DNA of 34,265 bases from Paracoccaceae bacterium (GCA_027489355.1 JAIXZY010000031.1:1-34265); one strand, 5' to 3'; positions 8,111 to 16,961 are shown, counted from the stretch's first letter. Made by a program: numbers and translations. The notes: generated by a model not told the origin, from the letters alone.

Positions 8111-9979
8111 TCAACCCGCCCGCCGCATCCCCAACGCACGGGCGCGCTTCTTCGGGTCCACCTCGAACAGCGCGGCCAGCTGCTCGGTCATCGCGCCGGC
8201 CAGCTGCTCGACATCCGTGATCGTCACCGCGCGCTGGTAATAGCGGGTCACGTCATGGCCGATCCCGATCGCGATCAGTTCCACCGCCCGCCGCCGTTCG
8301 ACCATCGCGATCACGTCGCGCAGATGCTTCTCCAGGTAGTTCGCCGGGTTCACCGACAGCGTCGAATCATCCACCGGCGCCCCGTCCGAGATCACCATCA
8401 TGATCTTGCGCTGCTCGGGCCGCGCCAGCATCCGGCGATGCGCCCATTCCAGCGCCTCGCCGTCGATGTTCTCTTTCAGCAGGCCCTCTTTCATCATCAG
8501 GCCCAGGTTCGGCCGCACCCGCCGCCACGGCGCATCCGCCGACTTGTAGATGATGTGCCGCAGGTCGTTCAGCCGCCCCGGCATCTGCGGCCGCCCCTGC
8601 GCCAGCCACCGCTCGCGGCTCTGCCCGCCCTTCCACGCGCGCGTCGTGAAGCCCAGGATCTCCACCTTCACGTTGCACCGCTCCAGCGTCCGGGCCAGCA
8701 CGTCCGCACAGATCGCCGCAATGGAAATCGGCCGGCCCCGCATCGAGCCCGAGTTGTCCAGAAGCAGCGTGACCACCGTATCGCGGAACTCGGTGTCCTT
8801 CTCCCATTTGAAGGACAGCGGAGTGGTCGGGTTCGCCACCACCCGCGCCAGGCGGCCCGCGTCAAGGATGCCTTCTTCCTTGTCGAACTCCCAGCTGCGG
8901 TTCTGCTGCGCCTGCAGTCGGCGCTGCAACTTGTTCGCCAGCCGCGACACGGCACCTTTCAGCGGTTCCAGCTGTTGATCAAGGTACGCCCGGAGCCGCT
9001 CCAGCTCGGCCGGTTCGGCCAGTTCCTCGGCCTTGATTTCCTCATCAAAATCCGTGGTGTAGACGGCATAGTTCGGGTCCGCGTCCGAATGCGAGGCAGG
9101 GGGCGGCGGCTCCAGGGGCGCCTCGCCTTCGGGCAGCTCGGCCTCGTCGCCCTGCTCCATGTCGGCGCTGTCCTCCATCGTGACCTGCGCCTGGGATTGG
9201 TCCTGCTGTTCTTCCTGAGACCGCTCGGGCGAAGCCTCCGACTCGTCCGACTCCTCCTGCTCCTCGCCGGCGGAATCGGGCGAATCCTGATCCTCCTCGG
9301 CCTGATCGTCGCCCGCATCCTCGGGCGCGTCCGGGTCGTCGCCCAGCTGGTCGCCATAGCCGAGGTCCGCGATCACCTTCCGCGCCAGCCGCGCAAAGGC
9401 AGCCTGATCGGCCAGCACATGGTCGAGGTTCGACAAGGTCTCCCCCGCCTGCTCTTCCACGAACCCCCGCCACAAGTCGGCGGCATGCTCCGCCGACTTC
9501 GGCAGCGCCCGACCCGTCGCCATCTGCCGCACCAGGTACCCTGCCGCCACCGGCAGGGGCACCTCGGAGGCGGCCGTCACCTGGCCATAGCCCTTGCGGT
9601 CCGCCTCATGCGCGATCTTGGCGTCGATGTTGCCCGCCGTCCCCGGCATGTCGCGCGCGCCCACGGCCTCGCAGCGGGCGTTCTCCATCGCCTCGTAGAT
9701 GTCCCGCGCCAGCGGCCCCGTCGGCGCATAGCGCGCCGCCACCCCGTCATCGTGGTACTTCCGCCGCAGCGCGAAGGCGTCGGCGGTGCCGCGCGCCAGC
9801 AGGACCTCGTCCCGCGTCATCCGGCGGCTGACCTGCGGCAACCGCACGCCCTCCTTGTTCATCCCCGCCGGGTCGACGGAATAGGTGACGCTCATCTCCG
9901 GGTCATCCGCCATCGTGCGGGTGGCCTCGGCGAGGGCCTTCTTGAACGGATCGGCGGGGTTGTCGGCGGGCTTGTTCAT
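8111..9979 (-). CDS. cobT: Aerobic cobaltochelatase subunit CobT
   Basis: A 622-residue CobT, a subunit of the ATP-dependent CobNST complex that inserts cobalt into hydrogenobyrinic acid a,c-diamide in aerobic cobalamin synthesis. The N-terminal CobT domain covers about residues 10-205. A strongly acidic linker rich in Asp, Glu, Ser and Gln follows at about 210-300. A C-terminal von Willebrand A domain has a MIDAS motif at 408-412 (LLDNSGSM) and, later, [10 protein letters not shown]. The acidic linker plus VWA domain is the same design as BchD/ChlD of magnesium chelatase. The gene starts 4 nt after the racemase-like gene. Its AAA+ partner cobS is about 2 kb away on the same strand but in another unit; cobN is not in the window. 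Confidence 0.96.
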   Translation of the reverse strand: MNKPADNPADPFKKALAEATRTMADDPEMSVTYSVDPAGMNKEGVRLPQVSRRMTRDEVLLARGTADAFALRRKYHDDGVAARYAPTGPLARDIYEAMENARCEAVGARDMPGTAGNIDAKIAHEADRKGYGQVTAASEVPLPVAAGYLVRQMATGRALPKSAEHAADLWRGFVEEQAGETLSNLDHVLADQAAFARLARKVIADLGYGDQLGDDPDAPEDAGDDQAEEDQDSPDSAGEEQEESDESEASPERSQEEQQDQSQAQVTMEDSADMEQGDEAELPEGEAPLEPPPPASHSDADPNYAVYTTDFDEEIKAEELAEPAELERLRAYLDQQLEPLKGAVSRLANKLQRRLQAQQNRSWEFDKEEGILDAGRLARVVANPTTPLSFKWEKDTEFRDTVVTLLLDNSGSMRGRPISIAAICADVLARTLERCNVKVEILGFTTRAWKGGQSRERWLAQGRPQMPGRLNDLRHIIYKSADAPWRRVRPNLGLMMKEGLLKENIDGEALEWAHRRMLARPEQRKIMMVISDGAPVDDSTLSVNPANYLEKHLRDVIAMVERRRAVELIAIGIGHDVTRYYQRAVTITDVEQLAGAMTEQLAALFEVDPKKRARALGMRRAG

Positions 9980-9983
9980 GGCG

Positions 9984-10673
9984 TCAGCCTAATGCGGGAA
10001 GCGCGCGGCTGCCAGAGGCCAGATCGGCCAAAACCGCCACATGCACGTCCAACGCGTCGATCACCCGGTAGGCTGTCTCCTGCCCGTCGAAGGCAAGGCC
10101 AAGGTCCGTCCCCGCCAGCACCACCGCCTCGGCCCCGGCATCGATCAGCCGCTGCCCCGCATCCAGAAACCGCGCCCGGGTGGCCGCATCACAGAAGCCC
10201 TCTACCGCCATCTCCTGGTACAGCTGGCCCAGCTCCTCGATCTCGTCCTCCAGCGCAATGGCGCGGGTCCGGCGGAGCTGGCCGTACAGCTTCGTCCGCA
10301 TCACCACGCGCGTTCCCAGTAGTCCCACGCAGCCGATCCCCTCGGCCGCGAAGAAGTCGTCCATCGGCTCCACCGCCGAGACCAGGGGCAGCGCGGACAG
10401 CGCCAGGGTCTCTGCAAAGCAGAAATGCCCGCCGATCGAGGTGATCGCCGCGCAGTCCGCGCCGGCAGCCTTCAGCCGGTCGATCAACCCGGCATAGACC
10501 TCCGCCTGCGCCTCGCGCCGGTCGGCCAGGTTGTTGGCGATCAGCTCGTGGATGTCGGCCTGCACCAGCGTCAGCTCCAGCGGCTTGCCCCGGGCGGCCA
10601 TCGCGGCGCAGAGCCTTTGGTAATAGACCACCGTCGCGGCCGGGCCGATGCCGCCGATCAGTCCGATGTGCAT
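9984..10673 (-). CDS. Aspartate/glutamate racemase-like protein lacking both usual Cys
   Basis: A 229-residue protein with the Asp/Glu racemase fold signature: [19 protein letters not shown] at 3-21, the [10 protein letters not shown] segment near 116-125, and regular alternating domains. In the family (for example E. coli YgeA) two cysteines act as acid and base, in LCTNTMH and GCTE motifs. Here the matching segments read [10 protein letters not shown] (76-85) and LAGTDLGL (186-193), so the first Cys is Thr78 and the second is Gly188. Cys85 lies nearby but is shifted by seven residues. The protein may bind a related acid without racemising it, or use different chemistry. It is the first gene of the cobT run, 4 nt upstream of cobT, and divergent from the FMN reductase gene. 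Confidence 0.8.
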   Translation of the reverse strand: MHIGLIGGIGPAATVVYYQRLCAAMAARGKPLELTLVQADIHELIANNLADRREAQAEVYAGLIDRLKAAGADCAAITSIGGHFCFAETLALSALPLVSAVEPMDDFFAAEGIGCVGLLGTRVVMRTKLYGQLRRTRAIALEDEIEELGQLYQEMAVEGFCDAATRARFLDAGQRLIDAGAEAVVLAGTDLGLAFDGQETAYRVIDALDVHVAVLADLASGSRALPALG

Positions 10674-10757
10674 CGAAATCCCCTCCTCCAGTTGGAACCG
10701 GCGGCGGCAACCCGCTCGCCGTGCGCCCCTGCACAGAACCGGCGCGGCGCTGCGGAG

Positions 10758-10787
10758 TTGGCATCCTGCCCCCTGACACCAGATAAC
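10758..10787 (+). promoter_or_regulatory. Putative sigma70-type promoter of the FMN reductase gene
   Basis: TTGGCA (10758-10763) matches the -35 consensus at five of six bases. An 18-nt spacer and GATAAC (10782-10787), four of six for the -10, follow. The position is about 37 nt upstream of the ATG, in the gap between divergent genes. Confidence 0.45.
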
Positions 10788-10823
10788 AGCGCACCGAATT
10801 CAAACCCGCAAGGACCCAGACCA

Positions 10824-11408
10824 ATGGCCAACCCGAAAATCGCGATCATCGTATCGTCGACCCGCCCGACCCGCTTTGCCGACATCCCGACCGCCTGGAT
10901 CAAGGCCCAGGCCGAGGCGCGCGGCGACCTCGACGTCGAGGTGGTGGACCTGCGCGACTTCCCGATGCCCTTCTTCAACGAAGTGGCGTCGAACGCCTGG
11001 GCCCCGACGCAGGACCCGACCGCCGTCAAGTGGCAGAAGAAGATTGCCGAGTTCGACGGCTACATCTTCGTTGTCGCGGAATACAACCGCTCGATCACCG
11101 GCGTGCTGAAGAACGCGCTGGACCAGGCCTATGTCGAATGGGCGAAGAAGCCCGCCGGGGCGATCGCCTACGGCTCGATGGGCGGCGCAAACGCGCTGGG
11201 GCACCTGCAGAACATCGCGGTCGAGCTTCAGATGGTCCCGACCCGCAACAACGTCCGCATCGGCGGCGGCGATTTCTTCAAGGTCCACCCGGGCTTCGGC
11301 GGCTCGGGCAACCTGGGCGACATCGAAGGCTCGATCGCGCCGTCGGCCAAGGCGATGCTGGATGACGTCGTGTGGTGGGCCAACGCCACCAAAGCCGCCC
11401 GCGGCTAA
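10824..11408 (+). CDS. NADPH-dependent FMN reductase family protein
   Basis: A 194-residue flavodoxin-fold protein. The FMN phosphate-binding loop is SSTRPTRFAD at 11-20. The flavin-contacting segment is VVAEYNRSITGVLKNALDQAY, followed by GAIAYGSMGGANALGHLQ. Such enzymes reduce free or bound FMN, quinones, azo compounds or chromate with NADPH; the native substrate is unknown. AAGGA precedes the ATG. It is a single-gene unit: its own promoter candidate lies in the divergent gap, and a strong intrinsic terminator follows the stop codon. Confidence 0.92.
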   Translation: MANPKIAIIVSSTRPTRFADIPTAWIKAQAEARGDLDVEVVDLRDFPMPFFNEVASNAWAPTQDPTAVKWQKKIAEFDGYIFVVAEYNRSITGVLKNALDQAYVEWAKKPAGAIAYGSMGGANALGHLQNIAVELQMVPTRNNVRIGGGDFFKVHPGFGGSGNLGDIEGSIAPSAKAMLDDVVWWANATKAARG

Positions 11409-11417
11409 GCAAAACGA

Positions 11418-11454
11418 CACGGCCGGCGCAAGATGCGCCGGCCGTGCGTCTTTT
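11418..11454 (+). terminator. Strong intrinsic terminator after the FMN reductase gene
   Basis: A 13-bp perfect stem (arms 11418-11430 CACGGCCGGCGCA and 11434-11446) closes an AGA loop and is followed within 5 nt by TTTT. This is the most convincing rho-independent terminator of the window. It may also work, less well, for the convergent nuclease gene. Confidence 0.85.
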
Positions 11455-11472
11455 CCGCCGCCCACCGCCCGG

Positions 11473-11907
11473 TCACGGGCCGGGACGACACCATTCCGGA
11501 TAACGCTCCCCGACCAGCGGCCGCGCCAGACCCGAGTCCAGCATCGCCTGACCCGCGTCCTTGCCGCCGATCTCCAGCTCCACCAACTGGCGGCCGTCGA
11601 TATGCTGCCCGCGCGTGCGCACCCCGGTGACCGGTGCCCCGGCCACCAGCCGTTCCAGCACCGTGCGCGCCCGCATCCCGTTCGCCCGCTCCACCGGGCA
11701 GTTCGCCTTGTCGATCTCGGGCGCGTCGACGCCGTAAAGCCGGACAAGCTCGGCCGGCTGGCCGTTGCAGGACAGGCCAAAGGTGTCCCCATCGAAGACG
11801 TCCGTTACCCGGCAGTCCGACGCGGGCGCAGGCTGGGGCAGGGGGGCAGGACCCTCCACGCAGCCGGCCAGAGCCAGCGCGGCAAGGATCGCGGCCCCGC
11901 CCCGCAT
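11473..11907 (-). CDS. Thermonuclease (SNase-like) lipoprotein
   Basis: A 144-residue protein with a lipoprotein signal ([16 protein letters not shown], lipid Cys16), a Pro/Ala linker, and a staphylococcal-nuclease-like domain. The calcium-site segment is VFDGDTF at 37-43, and the arginine/glutamate motif is VRLYGVDAPE at 55-64, with a later RARTVLERLV helix. Such proteins cut DNA or RNA at the cell surface or in the periplasm. The start overlaps the cobS stop by one base (TGATG), so translation is coupled to cobS; a longer open frame to 12003 lies inside cobS and is ignored. A functional link to cobalamin synthesis is not obvious. Confidence 0.88.
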   Translation of the reverse strand: MRGGAAILAALALAGCVEGPAPLPQPAPASDCRVTDVFDGDTFGLSCNGQPAELVRLYGVDAPEIDKANCPVERANGMRARTVLERLVAGAPVTGVRTRGQHIDGRQLVELEIGGKDAGQAMLDSGLARPLVGERYPEWCRPGP

Positions 11908-12881
11908 CACTTCATCGCCATGCTGGCCGCCGATTCCGGCAGCTCTTCGGCAAAGCAGCGCTGGTAGAACTCGGCCACGGTCTGCCGTTCCAGCTCGTCG
12001 CACTTGTTCAGGAAGGTCAGCCGGAAGGCATAGCCCACGTTGCGGAAGATCTCGGCGTTCTGCGCCCAGTTCAGCACCGTCCGGGGGGACATCACCGTGG
12101 ACAGATCGCCGTTCATGAAGGCCGTCCGCGTCAGATCGGCGACAGTGACCATCTGGCTGATCGTCTTGCGGCCCTTGTCCGTGTTGTAATGCGGGTTCTT
12201 CGCCAGCACGATCGCGGTTTCCGCATCATGCGACAGATAGTTCAGCGTCGCCACAAGGCTCCAGCGGTCCATCTGCGCCTGGTTGATCTGCTGGACCCCG
12301 TGGTAAAGGCCCGTCGTATCGCCCAGACCCACCGTGTTCGCCGTCGCAAACAGTCGGAAGCACGGGTGCGGAGTGATGATCTCGTTCTGGTCCAGAAGCG
12401 TCAGCTTGCCGTCATGCTCCAGCACGCGCTGGATCACGAACATCACGTCGGCCCGGCCCGCGTCGTATTCGTCGAAGACGATGGCAACGGGGTTGCGCAG
12501 CGCCCAGGGGAGAATCCCTTCATGGAACTCCGTCACCTGCTTGCCGTCGCGCAGCTTGATCGCGTCCTTGCCGATCAGGTCGATCCGGCTGATGTGCGAA
12601 TCAAGGTTCACCCGCACGCAGGGCCAGTTCAGCCGTGCCGCGACCTGCTCGATATGGGTGGACTTGCCGGTTCCGTGATAGCCCTGGATCATAACTCGGC
12701 GGTTGTAGGCAAAGCCCGCCAGGATCGCCAGGGTCGTATCCGGGTCGAACTTGTAGGTCGGGTCGATCTCGGGCACGCGGTCGGTGCGCTCGGCGAAGCC
12801 CTTCACGCGCATGTCGGTGTCGATTCCGAACACATCGCGGACCGAGATCTCCTCGGTCGGTTTCATAACCTGATCCAGCAT
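11907..12881 (-). CDS. cobS: Aerobic cobaltochelatase subunit CobS
   Basis: A 324-residue AAA+ ATPase of the CobNST cobaltochelatase. Walker A is GYHGTGKST at 67-75 and Walker B is VAIVFDEYD at 132-140, with sensor-type sequence [11 protein letters not shown] downstream. The N-terminus [18 protein letters not shown] is typical of CobS. It should form a ring with CobT and power cobalt insertion by CobN. The ATG at 12881 (MLDQVMKP) is preferred for family length; an ATG five codons later is possible, and neither has a strong ribosome site. It sits 124 nt after the J-domain gene and overlaps the nuclease gene by one base. cobT is on the same strand but separated by three genes. Confidence 0.96.
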   Translation of the reverse strand: MLDQVMKPTEEISVRDVFGIDTDMRVKGFAERTDRVPEIDPTYKFDPDTTLAILAGFAYNRRVMIQGYHGTGKSTHIEQVAARLNWPCVRVNLDSHISRIDLIGKDAIKLRDGKQVTEFHEGILPWALRNPVAIVFDEYDAGRADVMFVIQRVLEHDGKLTLLDQNEIITPHPCFRLFATANTVGLGDTTGLYHGVQQINQAQMDRWSLVATLNYLSHDAETAIVLAKNPHYNTDKGRKTISQMVTVADLTRTAFMNGDLSTVMSPRTVLNWAQNAEIFRNVGYAFRLTFLNKCDELERQTVAEFYQRCFAEELPESAASMAMK

Positions 12882-13005
12882 CGCAAAAGTCCATCCAAAG
12901 CCGCAGCCGCCCCATTGCGGCGCACCGGCCATCCTTGGAACATATTGCAGGGGGGTTCAAGGGGAAGGACCACCCGCGACAGCCCCGCGCCGCTTTCCGC
13001 CAGAC

Positions 13006-13638
13006 TCAGTCGCGGAAGTGGCGGCTGTCCTTCAGCTGGTCCCAGGCCCAGACAACCTCCTGCAGTTGCTCCTCGTGGCTGCGGTCGCCGCCGTTCATGT
13101 CGGGGTGCAGCACCTTGATCAGCCCCTTGTAGACCTTGCGGATCTCGGCCTTCGACATGGTGTCGCGCGCGTCCAGAATCTCGATCGCCTTCCGCTCGGT
13201 CGGCGGCAGCTTCCGCGTCGCCGTCGATTGCACCCGCCCCGGGTTCTGCGTCGCCTTCTCGCCCAGAAGCGACATTGGATCATTCACCCCCAGCCGCGCC
13301 CAGGCATTCCCGTCGCCCTGGCGGCTGAACGGTTTCGTCTCCCGCTCCCAGACCCGGTTCTTGTCCAGGAACTTCTGGAACTCCTCGTCCGTGGTCCCCT
13401 GGAAGAAGTTCCATTTCAGGTTGTACTCGCGGATGTGGTCCTTGCAGAACCAGAAGAACTCGTCCAGCAGGTCCGGCGACTTCGGCGCCCGGTAGGCGCC
13501 CTTCTCCTTGCAGCCCGGATAGTCACAGGGCCGGTCCGCCGTCTCGAACGCCCCCGACATCCCCCGCCGTCCGGTCTTCTTGCGCCTCTTGTCGGCCGCG
13601 GCACTGATGTTGAACTCGAAGGGCGGACGACTGGACAT
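13006..13638 (-). CDS. J-domain (DnaJ-like) protein with putative zinc-binding N-terminus
   Basis: A 210-residue protein with a C-terminal J domain (about 148-207) carrying the essential HPD tripeptide at 178-180 in KVLHPDMNGGD. It should stimulate an Hsp70 partner. The N-terminal part has Cys38 and Cys43 (CDYPGC) and Cys65/His68 (WFCKDH), spaced as a possible zinc site, in a conserved-looking block with FFWFCKDHIREYNLKWNFF. There is no Gly/Phe region or DnaJ zinc finger, so this is a specialised co-chaperone, not DnaJ. The ATG at 13638 is chosen by fit; the frame is open to 13716. It is divergent from bolA and upstream of cobS, an arrangement I recall as conserved in Rhodobacterales. Confidence 0.9.
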   Translation of the reverse strand: MSSRPPFEFNISAAADKRRKKTGRRGMSGAFETADRPCDYPGCKEKGAYRAPKSPDLLDEFFWFCKDHIREYNLKWNFFQGTTDEEFQKFLDKNRVWERETKPFSRQGDGNAWARLGVNDPMSLLGEKATQNPGRVQSTATRKLPPTERKAIEILDARDTMSKAEIRKVYKGLIKVLHPDMNGGDRSHEEQLQEVVWAWDQLKDSRHFRD

Positions 13639-13714
13639 GCTAAGGGGGCCTTTCCGACTCGGGGGCATGAGTTTAGGGCTTTTCCCGGAAGTTGGAAGGG
13701 CAGGGGAAACTGAC

Positions 13715-13966
13715 ATGGCCGTGAAGGACGAGATCGAGGATCGGCTGACCGCCGCCTTCCACCCTTCGGTGCTTCAGGTGGTGAACGAAAGCCACAAGCA
13801 CGCGGGCCATGCGGGCGACGACGGTTCCGGCGAAAGCCATTTCCACATCACCATCCGGGCCGAGGCGCTTGCGGCGATGAACCGCGTGGCGCGGCATCGG
13901 GCCGTGCAGAAGGCGCTGGGGGACCTCAATCAGCGCATCCACGCGCTTGGCCTGGACATCGGCTGA
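13715..13966 (+). CDS. bolA: BolA family protein
   Basis: An 83-residue BolA-like protein: MAVKDEIEDRLTAAFHPSVLQVVNESHKHAGH, then SHFHITIRAEALAAMNRVARHRAVQKAL, and a DLNQRIHALGLDI tail. The conserved ESHKHAGH and the class II KH-like fold are evident. BolA proteins pair with monothiol glutaredoxins to handle iron-sulfur clusters or act as transcription factors. CAGGGG lies 8 nt before the ATG at 13715; the frame is open upstream to 13580 but overlaps the divergent J-domain gene. sufE in the same window is a functional relative (Fe-S biogenesis) but not adjacent. Confidence 0.95.
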   Translation: MAVKDEIEDRLTAAFHPSVLQVVNESHKHAGHAGDDGSGESHFHITIRAEALAAMNRVARHRAVQKALGDLNQRIHALGLDIG

Positions 13967-14184
13967 CGGCCGCCATTCGCAGCCTGCGCTTCAGCGCACC
14001 AGCTCTCACGCCGTGCCTCAGGGAAAGCTCGCCCGGAACGTGGTCGCGGTCACCTGCGGCGCGAAGCGTGAGATGTCATGTCCCGCCACGGTGGACCCCT
14101 TCGGCCCCCCTGTCACCCAGTCCTTCCGGGAACCTTCCCCCGGGCCTCCCGGTTATCTTGGCGACCCCTCACCGGAGACCCGCC

Positions 14185-14418
14185 ATGTTCCCCCATCTCC
14201 GCCTCTGGCTCATCGCCCTCTGGACCTCCTCGGTCGCCGGCGCCGTCGTGATCCTCAACCTCTCGCTCGGCCACTACACGCTTGCCACCTTCCTCTGGGC
14301 CGCCATCGCAGGGCTGGTGATTGGCGTCCCCGCCGCGCTCCTCAACTGGGCTTACCTCCGCCCGAACCGCGCCCGGCAGGTCGGCATCCTCGGTCAGGCC
14401 CCGCCCGACCGGACCTGA
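14185..14418 (+). CDS. Small two-helix membrane protein
   Basis: A 77-residue protein with two predicted membrane segments, at about 7-28 (WLIALWTSSVAGAVVILNLSL) and 34-56 (ATFLWAAIAGLVIGVPAALLNW), and a basic tail RPNRARQVG. GGAG lies 6 nt before the ATG at 14185; a longer open frame from 14068 has no such support. The layout (short helix, LSLGHYT turn, AAIAGLVIGVPAA helix) resembles short Rhodobacteraceae membrane proteins sometimes labelled CTP synthetase by transfer from a neighbouring gene. This protein cannot be an enzyme of that kind. Function unknown. Confidence 0.65.
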   Translation: MFPHLRLWLIALWTSSVAGAVVILNLSLGHYTLATFLWAAIAGLVIGVPAALLNWAYLRPNRARQVGILGQAPPDRT

Positions 14419-14439
14419 CCTTATCGCGAGGCAGCTTTC

Positions 14440-14487
14440 CCTTCGGCAAATATCCTCTGGGGGTTTGGGGGGCGAAGCGCCCCCAAG
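14440..14487. repeat. GC-rich stem-loop element, likely dispersed intergenic repeat and terminator
   Basis: The sequence CTTCGGCAAATATCCTCTGG leads into a G-rich stem-loop with arms TTGGGGG (14465-14471) and CCCCCAA (14480-14486). I recall very similar AAATATCCTC-plus-G-run hairpins between genes of many Rhodobacteraceae, so this is probably a dispersed repeat that doubles as a terminator for the small membrane gene. The recollection cannot be tested here. The rest of the gap, to the glcB stop at 14656, shows nothing else convincing. Confidence 0.45.
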
Positions 14488-14655
14488 CTACGAGGAGGAG
14501 GCGAAGCCCGACGACGAGACAAACGGCCCGCGGCGGAAGCCGCTCCACTTGAAAACCGTCCTAATCCAGCTCGCGCGGAGAGGTTAAGAAACTCCTGACG
14601 ACCACGCGCAACCCATTGGTGCCAAAGGACGATCCGGGTTTGTCCACCGTGGACG

Positions 14656-16800
14656 CTAACCCGCTTTCACGCGCAGCCGCCAGGCATGGAGCAGGGGTTC
14701 CGTATACCCCGAAGGCTGCTCCCGCCCCTTGAATACCAGGTCGCAGGCCGCCTGGAACGCCGCCCCCTGAAAGGCCGGAGCCATCGGCCGATACAGGGGA
14801 TCGCCCGCATTCTGCCGGTCCACCACCGCGGCCATCTTCTTCATCGCCTCCATCACTTCGGCCTCGCTGACCACCCCATGATGCAGCCAGTTCGCGATGT
14901 GCTGGGCCGAGATCCGGCAGGTCGCCCGGTCCTCCATCAGGCCCACGTCGTTCACGTCCGGAACCTTGGAGCAGCCCACCCCCTGGTCGATCCAGCGCAC
15001 CACATAGCCCAGGATCCCCTGCGCGTTGTTCTCGACCTCGCGCACGACCTGAGCCCGGTTCCAGGCCTGGAAGCTCGCCAGCGGAATATCCAGGATCCCG
15101 TCCACATGCGCCCGCCGCCCGCCCTTCGCCAGCCGCGCCTGGGCCGCGAAGACGTCGACCTTGTGGTAGTGCAGGGCATGCAGGGTGGCGGCGGTGGGTG
15201 AGGGCACCCAGGCCGTATTCGCCCCCGCCCGCGGATGGGCGATCTTCTCGTCCAGCATCGCCGCCATCAGGTCCGGCATCGCCCACATCCCCTTGCCGAT
15301 CTGGGCCTTGCCCGACAATCCGCACTCCAGCCCGATGTCGACGTTCAGGTTCTCATAGGCCGTGATCCAGGACTTCCGCTTGATGAAGTCCTTCCGGCTG
15401 AACGCCCCCGCTTCCATGCTGGTGTGGATCTCGTCCCCGGTCCGGTCGAGGAAGCCGGTGTTGATGAAGGCCACCCGCCCCTTCGCCGCCCGGATGCATT
15501 CCTTCAGGTTGACCGAGGTCCGCCGCTCCTCGTCCATGATCCCGAGTTTCACCGTGTTCGCAGGCAGCCCCAGCAGAGCCTCCACCCGCGCCATCACCGC
15601 ATCCGCAAAGGCCACTTCCTCCGGCCCGTGCATCTTCGGCTTCACCACATAGACCGACCCCATGACCGAGTTCCGCATCCCCTCGGTCTTCTTCAAATCA
15701 TGCAGCGCGATGGCCACCGTCACCATCGCATCCATCAGCCCCTCGGGCACCTCGGACCCGTCCGGCAACAGGATTGCCGGGTTGGTCATCAGATGGCCCA
15801 CGTTGCGCACCCACATCAGAGCGCGACCCTTCAGCGTGAAGGGCGAGCCGTTGGGGTCCACGAACTCGCGGTCTCCATTCAGCCGCCGCTCGACCCGCTT
15901 GCCGGCCTTCTCGAAGCTTTCCGACAGCGTCCCCTTCATCAGCCCCAGCCAGTTGCGATAGGCCCCGACCTTGTCCTCGGCATCGACGCAGGCGACCGAG
16001 TCCTCACAGTCCATGATCGCCGTCAGCGCGCTTTCCAGTTGCACATCGGCCAGCAAGGCCTGGTCGCGCGACCCGATGAAATGCGCCCGGTCGAAGACCA
16101 GCTCGACATGGAGCCCGTTGTTCCGCAACAGCACCGAGTCCGGGGCCTTCGGGTTCCCCCGGTAGCCCGCGAACTTCTCCGGCTGCACCAGCGGCAGGTC
16201 GTCCACCAGAAGCTGACCGTCCTTCACCACATAGCGGCGCACATCGGCATGAGAGGTCCCGGCAATCGGAAACGCCTCGTCCAGGAACACCCGCGACCGC
16301 GCCACGACCCGCGCCCCCCTCCCGCGTTCGTAGCCGCCGGAGGGGGGCAGGGAGCCCATCGCATCGGTGCCGTAGAGGCAGTCATAAAGGCTCCCCCACC
16401 GCGCATTGGCCGCGTTCAGCGCATAACGAGCGTTCGTCACCGGCACCACCAGCTGCGGCCCGGGGACGCGGGCGACCTCGGGGTCCACGTTCGTCGTCTC
16501 GATGGTGAAGGCCGGACCTTCGGACAGCAGATAGCCGATCTCGGCCAGGTAAGCCTTGTAGGCCGCATGGTCATGCGGCTGGCCGCGGCGGGCGATATGC
16601 CAGGCGTCGATCTTCGCCTGCAGTTCATCCCGCTTCGCCAAGAGCGCGCGGTTCTGCGGCGCGAAGTCGGCCAGAAGACCCGCCAGCCCCGACCAGAACG
16701 CCGCAGCCTCGATCCCGGTGCCCGGCAACGCCTCGTCCTCGACAAAGCGGGCCAACACCGCATCCACCTTCAGCCCCGCACGATCCAGACGCTCGGTCAT
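14656..16800 (-). CDS. glcB: Malate synthase G
   Basis: A 714-residue malate synthase G, which condenses glyoxylate with acetyl-CoA to malate for growth on C2 compounds. Family blocks are clear: [14 protein letters not shown] near 134-147, [15 protein letters not shown] at 263-277, the glyoxylate/Mg site Arg332 in [10 protein letters not shown], the acidic [12 protein letters not shown] block at 421-432, [18 protein letters not shown] near 445-462, and the catalytic base Asp624 in [14 protein letters not shown]. Length matches the family. The ATG at 16800 follows GGGGGACAGG; the open frame to 16893 has no support. It is a single gene with an inverted repeat over its -10. Isocitrate lyase is not in the window. 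Confidence 0.97.
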   Translation of the reverse strand: MTERLDRAGLKVDAVLARFVEDEALPGTGIEAAAFWSGLAGLLADFAPQNRALLAKRDELQAKIDAWHIARRGQPHDHAAYKAYLAEIGYLLSEGPAFTIETTNVDPEVARVPGPQLVVPVTNARYALNAANARWGSLYDCLYGTDAMGSLPPSGGYERGRGARVVARSRVFLDEAFPIAGTSHADVRRYVVKDGQLLVDDLPLVQPEKFAGYRGNPKAPDSVLLRNNGLHVELVFDRAHFIGSRDQALLADVQLESALTAIMDCEDSVACVDAEDKVGAYRNWLGLMKGTLSESFEKAGKRVERRLNGDREFVDPNGSPFTLKGRALMWVRNVGHLMTNPAILLPDGSEVPEGLMDAMVTVAIALHDLKKTEGMRNSVMGSVYVVKPKMHGPEEVAFADAVMARVEALLGLPANTVKLGIMDEERRTSVNLKECIRAAKGRVAFINTGFLDRTGDEIHTSMEAGAFSRKDFIKRKSWITAYENLNVDIGLECGLSGKAQIGKGMWAMPDLMAAMLDEKIAHPRAGANTAWVPSPTAATLHALHYHKVDVFAAQARLAKGGRRAHVDGILDIPLASFQAWNRAQVVREVENNAQGILGYVVRWIDQGVGCSKVPDVNDVGLMEDRATCRISAQHIANWLHHGVVSEAEVMEAMKKMAAVVDRQNAGDPLYRPMAPAFQGAAFQAACDLVFKGREQPSGYTEPLLHAWRLRVKAG

Positions 16801-16824
16801 CCTGTCCCCCCTCGGCCAAAGGCC

Positions 16825-16846
16825 ATTGTATGCTGTGGCACACAAT
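16825..16846 (-). promoter_or_regulatory. Inverted repeat overlapping the glcB -10 box
   Basis: Arms ATTGTATGC (16825-16833) and GCACACAAT (16838-16846) around TGTG match at eight of nine positions. On the minus strand the element contains TACAAT (16825-16830), a five-of-six -10 box, 24 nt upstream of the glcB ATG. No good -35 is seen. A regulator dimer site is likely; its owner is unknown. Confidence 0.5.
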
Positions 16847-16932
16847 AGGGCAGGCGACCGGGGGCGGCAAAGGAAAGCGCTGCAGAATTTCAAACGGTGC
16901 CGAAAATCACTTGTCGTGAAAATCGGAAGATG

Positions 16933-16961
16933 GGAAACTTTGCCAACTTGCTAAGTTTTCC
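16933..16961 (+). promoter_or_regulatory. Imperfect inverted repeat upstream of the ArsR gene
   Basis: Arms GGAAACTT (16933-16940) and AAGTTTTCC (16953-16961) flank 12 nt in an AT-richer patch about 36 nt before the arsR-type start. ArsR regulators commonly bind 12-2-12 type repeats near their own promoter, so this is a candidate autoregulation site. TATAGT at 16984-16989 is a possible -10. Confidence 0.35.

Noticed and set aside
6203-10444. A 1413-codon open frame on the plus strand
   Set aside because: It lies antisense to the aminopeptidase, cobT and racemase-like genes, reads as Arg/Pro/His-rich sequence with no domain, and is a typical by-product of high-GC coding on the other strand.
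11473-12003. Longer start for the thermonuclease gene at 12003
   Set aside because: The extra 32 residues lie inside cobS, lack a signal peptide and would hide the lipoprotein signal that begins at 11907.
9980-13005. Cobalamin riboswitch near cobS and cobT
   Set aside because: The gaps before these genes are 4 and 124 nt and I see no B12-box-like sequence or long leader.
13967-14184. Possible small gene or RNA between bolA and the two-helix membrane gene
   Set aside because: Open frames exist on both strands, but none has a ribosome site or sensible protein sequence, and no stable RNA fold or promoter stood out.
15235-16848. A 537-codon open frame on the plus strand opposite glcB
   Set aside because: Low-complexity, Arg/His/Gln-rich translation with no family signature; glcB on the minus strand explains the region fully.
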